A program made the position numbers and the translations under genes. DNA of 17,485 bases from Pantoea cypripedii (GTDB taxonomy: Bacteria; Pseudomonadota; Gammaproteobacteria; Enterobacterales; Enterobacteriaceae): the NCBI RefSeq assembly GCF_011395035.1, contig NZ_CP024770.1:416200-433684 (forward strand). The letters are read 5' to 3'. Below the pieces are notes generated by a model, which saw only the letters and a program-made list of their open reading frames with translations, was not told where the DNA came from and searched no databases. Below are positions 13,077-17,485 of this stretch, piece after piece; the first letter of the stretch is position 1, and each line of letters opens with the position of its first letter.

Positions 13077-13979
13077 ATGGATAAACTGGAATCAATGCGG
13101 GTATATGTTCATGTGGTGGAGACGCAGAGTTTTGCCAGAACGGCTGAAGTACTGGGGCTGCCGCGCTCCACTGTTTCCAGGGTTATCAAGGAGCTGGAAG
13201 CCTATCTGGGTCTGCAGTTGCTCCAGCGGACAACTCGAAAGCTCAGTGTGACCGCTGATGGGCAGGGTTATTTTGAAGAATCCAGAAAAATACTTAGTGA
13301 GATTGCCGCGCTTGAGTCCTCTTTTCCCGGCCGCAGCGGGCAACCCAGAGGGCGTTTTAAGGTCGGGATGCCGCAGTCGCTTGCCCGGCATTATTTTTTA
13401 CCGAAAATTACTGAATTTCTGCAGCAGTATCCTGAGATTGAGCTGGTGCTATGTTCTGGTGACAACGTGGTGGATTTGATTCAGGAGGGGTATGACTGTG
13501 TTATCAGGACTGGCAACGTAGCTGACTCCGTTACGCTGGTCGCTCGTCCTCTCACCCGTTTCCGCTGGTCCGTTCTCGCCTCACCGGATTATCTCGAAAA
13601 GTATGGTGAACCCGCCGATCTGGAAGATCTGGAGAATCATCGGGCGGTGGGTTTTCTGAATCACCGGACCGGACGAACTACAGAATGGTTTTTTACTCAT
13701 GCCGGGAACGAACATGTCCTTCGTATGAAGGAGGTCTTCGTGGTTGATGATACCGATGCCTATATTCAGGCCGGAATCCAGGGTGTTGGTTTAATTCGCG
13801 TGGCCAGTTATCTTGCCGCACCCTTCGTCAACCGGGGAGAGCTCGTCACCTGCCTGGCAGACTACTCGTTTGATATGCCGCTATCGCTGATCTATCCGCA
13901 GAGCCGCTATGTGTCGCCAGCGATAAGGGCATTTTATAACTGGAGCCAGTCCGTTCTGAAGCCTTCCGTGTCAAAGTAA
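13077..13979 (+). CDS. LysR-type transcriptional regulator
   Basis: 300 residues. The helix-turn-helix is at about 17-40 (QSFARTAEVLGLPRSTVSRV), then LGLQLLQRTTRKLSVTADG, a linker helix, and an effector domain starting GRFKVGMPQSLARHYFLPKI. It belongs to the common subgroup with MDKLESMRVYVHVVETQSF at the start. GAGGGAAC precedes the ATG. It is head-to-head with the NmrA-like gene, and the 146-base gap has a possible dyad. Its 3' end is 37 bases from the convergent CGNR gene, with a small hairpin between. The effector is unknown. Confidence 0.92.
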   Translation: MDKLESMRVYVHVVETQSFARTAEVLGLPRSTVSRVIKELEAYLGLQLLQRTTRKLSVTADGQGYFEESRKILSEIAALESSFPGRSGQPRGRFKVGMPQSLARHYFLPKITEFLQQYPEIELVLCSGDNVVDLIQEGYDCVIRTGNVADSVTLVARPLTRFRWSVLASPDYLEKYGEPADLEDLENHRAVGFLNHRTGRTTEWFFTHAGNEHVLRMKEVFVVDDTDAYIQAGIQGVGLIRVASYLAAPFVNRGELVTCLADYSFDMPLSLIYPQSRYVSPAIRAFYNWSQSVLKPSVSK

Positions 13980-13995
13980 AGCAGAGATAATTTCC

Positions 13996-14010
13996 CCCGC
14001 AGATAGCGGG
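13996..14010. terminator. Short hairpin between convergent LysR and CGNR genes
   Basis: CCCGC-AGATA-GCGGG, a 5-bp stem. A T5 run follows ten bases later on the plus strand, too far for a classical terminator. It is the only secondary structure in the 37-base gap and may still help separate the convergent transcripts. Confidence 0.35.
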
Positions 14011-14016
14011 ACAGGA

Positions 14017-14607
14017 TCACTTTTTATCCACATGGTTCTGCCGGAATCTGGCTATCTTCGCTCTGTTACCACACAGCGCCATGCTGCACCAGCGGCGGCG
14101 ATGCGACTTGGTTCTGTCGTAGAACCAGAGGGAACAGTCCGGATGCTCACATTGACGAATATATTCAAAGTTTCCGGTTGCCAGTAAATCCGCCGCGTGT
14201 TCCGCAAGGATCCCCATAGCCTGTGATGCGGAAGTGATCGGGAAACAACGCGTCACCCGTAAAGCACCATCATCTTCAGATATCAGGCGAGGATAACTTA
14301 TTACGTGACGAAGATAATCGTTGAGGTGCTCAGGAGAAATGGCATTGCCTTTTTTCTTTTCTTCAACCAGTAGACGTATCAGCTCACGTAAGTTTCGCGC
14401 TTCGTTTAACAGTTCGCCGGTTTCTCCGGAAAGTTTTTCAGCAGAAACAGTGACTCCCGCGTGCAATAACCACTGATAAACATCCTCATCCGTCTGAAAA
14501 AAATCGTGCGCCCCTTTATCCGTCATCGCGACGGTATTAATGAAATCCAGTGCTGTCTGTTCAGCGATAAACCACGGACCGGTATTACCAGGGGTGTCAG
14601 TTGCCAT
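14017..14607 (-). CDS. CGNR zinc-finger transcriptional regulator
   Basis: 196 residues with the two parts of the family: an N-terminal helical domain (about 10-140), starting with WFIAEQTALDFINTV, and a C-terminal zinc finger. The finger has Cys153 and Cys158 (CEHPDC), Cys174 and Cys179 (CSMALC) and the name-giving CGNR at 179-182, with a basic RRRW segment between. The helical domain is presumed to bind a stress-related ligand. GAGGAT precedes the ATG. It is divergent from the alpha/beta hydrolase at 14896, and the 288-base gap holds three copies of a 31-bp inverted repeat that I propose as its binding sites. Few CGNR proteins have a known operator, so the pairing is of interest. Confidence 0.92.
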   Translation of the reverse strand: MATDTPGNTGPWFIAEQTALDFINTVAMTDKGAHDFFQTDEDVYQWLLHAGVTVSAEKLSGETGELLNEARNLRELIRLLVEEKKKGNAISPEHLNDYLRHVISYPRLISEDDGALRVTRCFPITSASQAMGILAEHAADLLATGNFEYIRQCEHPDCSLWFYDRTKSHRRRWCSMALCGNRAKIARFRQNHVDKK

Positions 14608-14645
14608 CTTAAAATCCTCAGCAGTCTGCTAATCATGGCAAAATC

Positions 14646-14676
14646 GTAACCCATAAATACCTATTTTAATAGTTAC
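14646..14676. promoter_or_regulatory. 31-bp inverted repeat GTAACC-N19-AGTTAC, site 1
   Basis: Left arm GTAACC 14646-14651, right arm AGTTAC 14671-14676 (one arm mismatch), 19-base AT-rich centre. It starts 38 bases upstream of the CGNR start codon, so it should govern the regulator's own gene. Confidence 0.7.
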
Positions 14677-14786
14677 AAGGCGTGTAATGTTTTGACACAT
14701 TTTTAGTGGTGCCGGTGGAGGAGTTTATAACAAATTGATTTTAAATGAATAAACATCATCAGCTCAGGGTGTTTATCTTTCTCGCT

Positions 14787-14825
14787 CCATGTAACCTCTA
14801 AAAATAATCTTTACAGGTTACATGG
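14787..14825. promoter_or_regulatory. 31-bp inverted repeat, site 2, with extended 10-bp perfect arms
   Basis: The core GTAACC-N19-GGTTAC is 14791-14821; symmetry extends outwards to CCATGTAACC (14787-14796) and GGTTACATGG (14816-14825), ten perfect base pairs. The 19-base centre resembles that of site 3 (both contain CTAAA, and AATCTTT a little further on). It is the strongest of the three sites. Confidence 0.8.
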
Positions 14826-14848
14826 GGTGGGCATAATCAAACACAGAA

Positions 14849-14879
14849 GTAACCACTAAATCAATCTTTCAACAGTTAC
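14849..14879. promoter_or_regulatory. 31-bp inverted repeat GTAACC-N19-AGTTAC, site 3
   Basis: Left arm 14849-14854, right arm 14874-14879, with 19 bases between them exactly as in sites 1 and 2. It ends 16 bases before the hydrolase ATG, next to the ribosome site GAGGTGATG, so binding here would block expression of the hydrolase. Confidence 0.7.
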
Positions 14880-14895
14880 GCAATGAGGTGATGAT

Positions 14896-15765
14896 ATGTC
14901 TATCAACGTCCACTTTCCTGTCCGTTACCAATATGCTGAGGCAGATGGTGTAAATGTTTTTTACCGCGAGGCCGGAAACCCCGCGAATCCGGATTTGCTG
15001 TTACTGCATGGTTTCCCGAGCTCGTCACATCAGTTCAGAGAACTGATCCCATTACTGGCCGATAAGTTTCATATTATCGCACCTGATTTACCGGGTTTTG
15101 GTTTCACTGAGGTCCCTGCCGGACGGCAATATGTCTACACGTTTGATGCTCTGGCAAAAACCATGATCGATTTCGTGGATGCTGTGAAGCTGGAAAAATT
15201 TGCCATGTATGTGTTTGATTACGGTGCTCCCACCGGTTTGCGACTGGCACTGCACTATCCGCAACGTGTCACTGGCCTGATTTCACAGAACGGTAATGCA
15301 TATCTGGAAGGGCTGGGGGATGCATGGGCTCCGATTCGTGCGTACTGGGCGGATGCATCGGCAGAGAATCGTCAGACAATACATGACGCTATTCTCCATC
15401 TTGAAGGAACTAAATGGCAGTATGTACACGGAGTAAAAAATCCTGATAGCGTTGCGCCCGAATCTTATCAACTGGATGCCCTGCTGCTTGAACGACCGGG
15501 CAACAAGGATATTCAGTTGGATCTGTTCCTTGATTATGCCAGCAATCTGAAACTGTACCCGGCATTCCAGTCTTTTTTCCGTGAAACGAAAATTCCGGCA
15601 CTGATTATATGGGGGGAACACGACCCGTTCTTCATCCCGCCAGGAGCGGAAGCATTTAAACGCGATAATCCGAATGCTGTCGTGGAACTGCTGGATACCG
15701 GGCATTTTGCTCTGGAGACGCATGTGGGGCATATCGCCATTCGCATTCGCGAAATTTTTATCTGA
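14896..15765 (+). CDS. Alpha/beta hydrolase with Asp nucleophile (epoxide hydrolase / haloalkane dehalogenase-like)
   Basis: 289 residues, cytoplasmic. HGFPSSSHQF (38-47) gives the oxyanion region. The nucleophile elbow reads YVFDYGAPTG, so the nucleophile is Asp108 rather than Ser; Asp243 (WGEHDPFF) and His270 (DTGHFALE) complete the triad. An Asp nucleophile is the mark of epoxide hydrolases and haloalkane dehalogenases. I do not see a Trp next to the nucleophile (it is Tyr109), which argues against a dehalogenase. A cap domain lies at about 135-230. GAGGTG precedes the ATG. Controlled probably by the divergent CGNR protein through the 31-bp sites; the permease at 15866 follows 100 bases later and may share the transcript. 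Confidence 0.87.
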   Translation: MSINVHFPVRYQYAEADGVNVFYREAGNPANPDLLLLHGFPSSSHQFRELIPLLADKFHIIAPDLPGFGFTEVPAGRQYVYTFDALAKTMIDFVDAVKLEKFAMYVFDYGAPTGLRLALHYPQRVTGLISQNGNAYLEGLGDAWAPIRAYWADASAENRQTIHDAILHLEGTKWQYVHGVKNPDSVAPESYQLDALLLERPGNKDIQLDLFLDYASNLKLYPAFQSFFRETKIPALIIWGEHDPFFIPPGAEAFKRDNPNAVVELLDTGHFALETHVGHIAIRIREIFI

Positions 15766-15865
15766 CATGTATGAACGGATAACGGAGTGTCTGCCCCGGC
15801 ATCGCTCCGTTCCATTCAGCCTTTCCGGTTCCTTGCCAGTATTAGCATTTAAGGGGTAACTGTTG

Positions 15866-17116
15866 ATGACGAACCAGCTCAAACGCAGCATCAAGCTTCC
15901 GCAGGCCATTGCACTTTATGTGGGGGCCGTTATTGGGGCGGGTGTCCTCGTTTTACCCGGCAGTGCGGCGGATATTGCCGGACCTGCATCAATCATCTCG
16001 TGGTGTATCGTCTCTTTACTTGGTATCCCCCTTGCACTTACCTTCGCATCTCTGGCGGGAAAATTTCCGGATGCAGGTGGTGTGGCGACATATGCTGGCA
16101 ATGCTTTTAATGAAGATATTGCCGCTGTTGTTGGCTGGTTCTATTTCTTTGCGGCTGCTACCGGGGAGATCATCATTCCGCTTACCGGTGCCTATTATGC
16201 GGCAAACTATCCTGGAATTAGCCGGGGCGGAACGTACCTGATAGCTGCATTTATTCTGATGATAACTGTCAGTGCGAATATCCGGGGGCTTCGGGCAAGC
16301 GGGAGCATAGCTCTGTTTCTGAGCTCAGCTGTTGTGCTGATGCTGGTTTTTGCCAGTGGGGCAGCTGTTCCGGACATCACCCGGCACTGGTCGCCTTTTA
16401 TGCCTGACGGCTGGATGTCGATAGGACAGGCTTCTGTATTTATCTTCTATGCATTCTTTGGCTGGGAAGTTATTTCCCATCTTGCTGAAGAGTTCGTCGA
16501 TCCTGAACGTGATATGCGCCGGGCGACCCTGTGGAGTGTTGGCGTTGTCACGATCCTTTATGTCGCTATTGCTGCTGCGGTCATTGGGACAGGCACTTAC
16601 GGTACACCTGAACTGAATCGCACGGCTGTCGCACGTCTGCTTTCGGGGGCGATGGGTATTGGTGCGGGACAGGTTGCTGCAATTATTGCTCTGGTGGTAG
16701 CGCTGGGTACGTCCAACGCATACATCGCGGGGGCTTCACGTCTTGGATATGCTCTTGCCCGCGATGGTGCATTTCCCCGTTTTCTGGGCAAGCTGGACAA
16801 GAACGGCGTGCCAGTGAACGCGGTGCTGTGTGTGGGTATATTTGCGTTTATCGGGCTGGGCGTCTCCTGGTTATTTGACTGGGGAGTCGAAGATCTGTTG
16901 TCTGTTCCTAACGCTCTTGGAATCGCGACCTATGTTATCGGATTGGGTGCCGGTTACCGGTTGCTCACCGGGAAAAGGCGCTTTATGTCCCTGGTTGGCG
17001 GGACGTGTTGTGTTGTCCTGATGATGTTTGCCGGACTGTCGTTGTTATGGCCGTTAGGAATGGCTCTGATCGCTGTTTTATATCGACGGTTTAATCTGCA
17101 GAAATGCGTACGATGA
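15866..17116 (+). CDS. APC-superfamily amino-acid permease
   Basis: 416 residues from ATG 15866; the TTG at 15863 just before it is also possible, since AAGGGG (15851-15856) is nine bases from ATG and six from TTG. GAVIGAGVLVLPG (20-32) is the unwound first-helix substrate motif of APC transporters. About 12 hydrophobic segments follow; the segment with SRLGYALARDGAFPRFLGKL (about 290-310) is the conserved cytoplasmic loop. The length and fold resemble YjeH-type exporters of neutral amino acids, although identity is too distant to assign a substrate. It is downstream of the Asp-nucleophile hydrolase with 100 bases between and no terminator, so it may be co-regulated by the CGNR protein. No terminator is visible after it before 17272. 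Confidence 0.9.
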   Translation: MTNQLKRSIKLPQAIALYVGAVIGAGVLVLPGSAADIAGPASIISWCIVSLLGIPLALTFASLAGKFPDAGGVATYAGNAFNEDIAAVVGWFYFFAAATGEIIIPLTGAYYAANYPGISRGGTYLIAAFILMITVSANIRGLRASGSIALFLSSAVVLMLVFASGAAVPDITRHWSPFMPDGWMSIGQASVFIFYAFFGWEVISHLAEEFVDPERDMRRATLWSVGVVTILYVAIAAAVIGTGTYGTPELNRTAVARLLSGAMGIGAGQVAAIIALVVALGTSNAYIAGASRLGYALARDGAFPRFLGKLDKNGVPVNAVLCVGIFAFIGLGVSWLFDWGVEDLLSVPNALGIATYVIGLGAGYRLLTGKRRFMSLVGGTCCVVLMMFAGLSLLWPLGMALIAVLYRRFNLQKCVR

Positions 17117-17174
17117 CACTCTTAGCCCGCAACATTATTCTGAAGATATGGTAAGTGGATGGTGAGTTCTGAAT

Positions 17175-17201
17175 GGCAGCTATGAGCGAGAAGCGGACCT
17201 T
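17175..17201. repeat. Intergenic hairpin-like repeat, copy d
   Basis: GGCAGCTATGAGCG then AGAAGCGGACCTT. On the minus strand it begins AAGGTCCGCTTCT, matching the start of copies a and b. It lies 71 bases upstream of the second exporter start. Confidence 0.5.
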
Positions 17202-17272
17202 TAAAAAGTAGTATTTATTGGATTGATTGCACGGAACTAAATGATTAGCATCTGCTCTTTCGGACAAAGAAA

Positions 17273-17485
17273 ATGACTGTTAACGATTCCCTCCTCGCAT
17301 TCTCTCTCGCAGCACTGTTACTTACCCTGACTCCCGGCCTCGATACGGCACTTATTCTGCGCACCGCTTGTGCTGAGGGCGGCAAAAAGGCTTTTCACGC
17401 TGCGCTTGGCATTGATGCTGGCTGTTTTGTATGGGGCGCGCTGGTCGCGTTAGGTCTTGGCGCTCTTCTGGCGGTTTCAGAGATG
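17273..17485 (+). CDS. LysE/RhtB-family exporter, N-terminal part (3' end outside window)
   Basis: 71 residues from ATG 17273 to the window edge. The start MTVNDSLLAFSLAALLLTLTPGLDTALIL carries the family's first membrane helix and its TPGPD-like motif, here TPGLD (20-24). The conserved glycine-rich second segment AALGIDAGCFVWGALVALGLGALL follows. A weak promoter, TTGATT (17223-17228), 17 bases, TAGCAT, and a modest GGACAAAG ribosome site precede it. About two thirds of the protein is missing. Orientation and family match the C-terminal fragment at 1-306. The substrate is unknown. Confidence 0.87.
   Translation, partial: MTVNDSLLAFSLAALLLTLTPGLDTALILRTACAEGGKKAFHAALGIDAGCFVWGALVALGLGALLAVSEM

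Noticed and set aside
14896..15765. Haloalkane dehalogenase
   Set aside because: Asp nucleophile fits, but the residue after it is Tyr rather than the Trp that helps bind halide.
15283..15909. 208-residue minus-strand open frame across the hydrolase end
   Set aside because: Antisense to the Asp-nucleophile hydrolase; no domain, no ribosome site.
1..17485. Complete circular plasmid
   Set aside because: The exporter fragments at the ends are suggestive but about 35 residues are missing between them and there is no replication or partition gene.

Overview
The window looks like enterobacterial DNA (Enterobacter/Klebsiella-like). One protein (7345-7692) is nearly identical to what I remember of Escherichia coli YajD. 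Start signals, terminators and codon use are typical of that group. No rRNA, tRNA, CRISPR array, integrase, transposase or replication gene is visible. The stretch reads as an accessory chromosomal (or large-plasmid) region built from small regulator-plus-enzyme modules.

Layout from left to right: the C-terminal part of a LysE/RhtB exporter (1-306); a secreted alpha/beta hydrolase divergent from a LysR regulator (505-2289); an HxlR regulator divergent from a YqjM-like Old Yellow Enzyme (2333-3923); a second, cysteine-free HxlR regulator divergent from a metallo-beta-lactamase-fold hydrolase (4118-5466); a minus-strand operon of ABM monooxygenase, tandem-ACT protein and ArsR-type regulator with overlapping genes (7018 down to 5603); yajD, a Nudix hydrolase, a GNAT acetyltransferase and an uncharacterised SRPBCC-like protein (7345-9681); a LysR regulator divergent from an atypical SDR plus a 4-oxalocrotonate-tautomerase-like protein (9866-11915); an NmrA-like NAD(P)-binding protein divergent from a third LysR (11989-13979); a CGNR zinc-finger regulator divergent from an Asp-nucleophile alpha/beta hydrolase followed by an APC-family permease (14017-17116); and the N-terminal part of a LysE/RhtB exporter at the right edge (17273-17485).

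The common theme is detoxification of, or response to, small reactive molecules (enones, quinones, epoxides or esters, lactones, amino-acid-like compounds). Most enzymes are paired head-to-head with their own one-component regulator, and several shared promoters carry clear inverted repeats. The best regulatory signal is three copies of a 31-bp inverted repeat (GTAACC-N19-RGTTAC) between the CGNR regulator and its divergent hydrolase. Other points: a probable one-base lesion at the start of the Old Yellow Enzyme gene, an SDR lacking its catalytic Tyr, a family of about 27-bp imperfect hairpins between genes, and exporter fragments at the two window ends that look like complementary parts of one gene type. 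Functions are inferred from motifs read by eye; no database search was possible.
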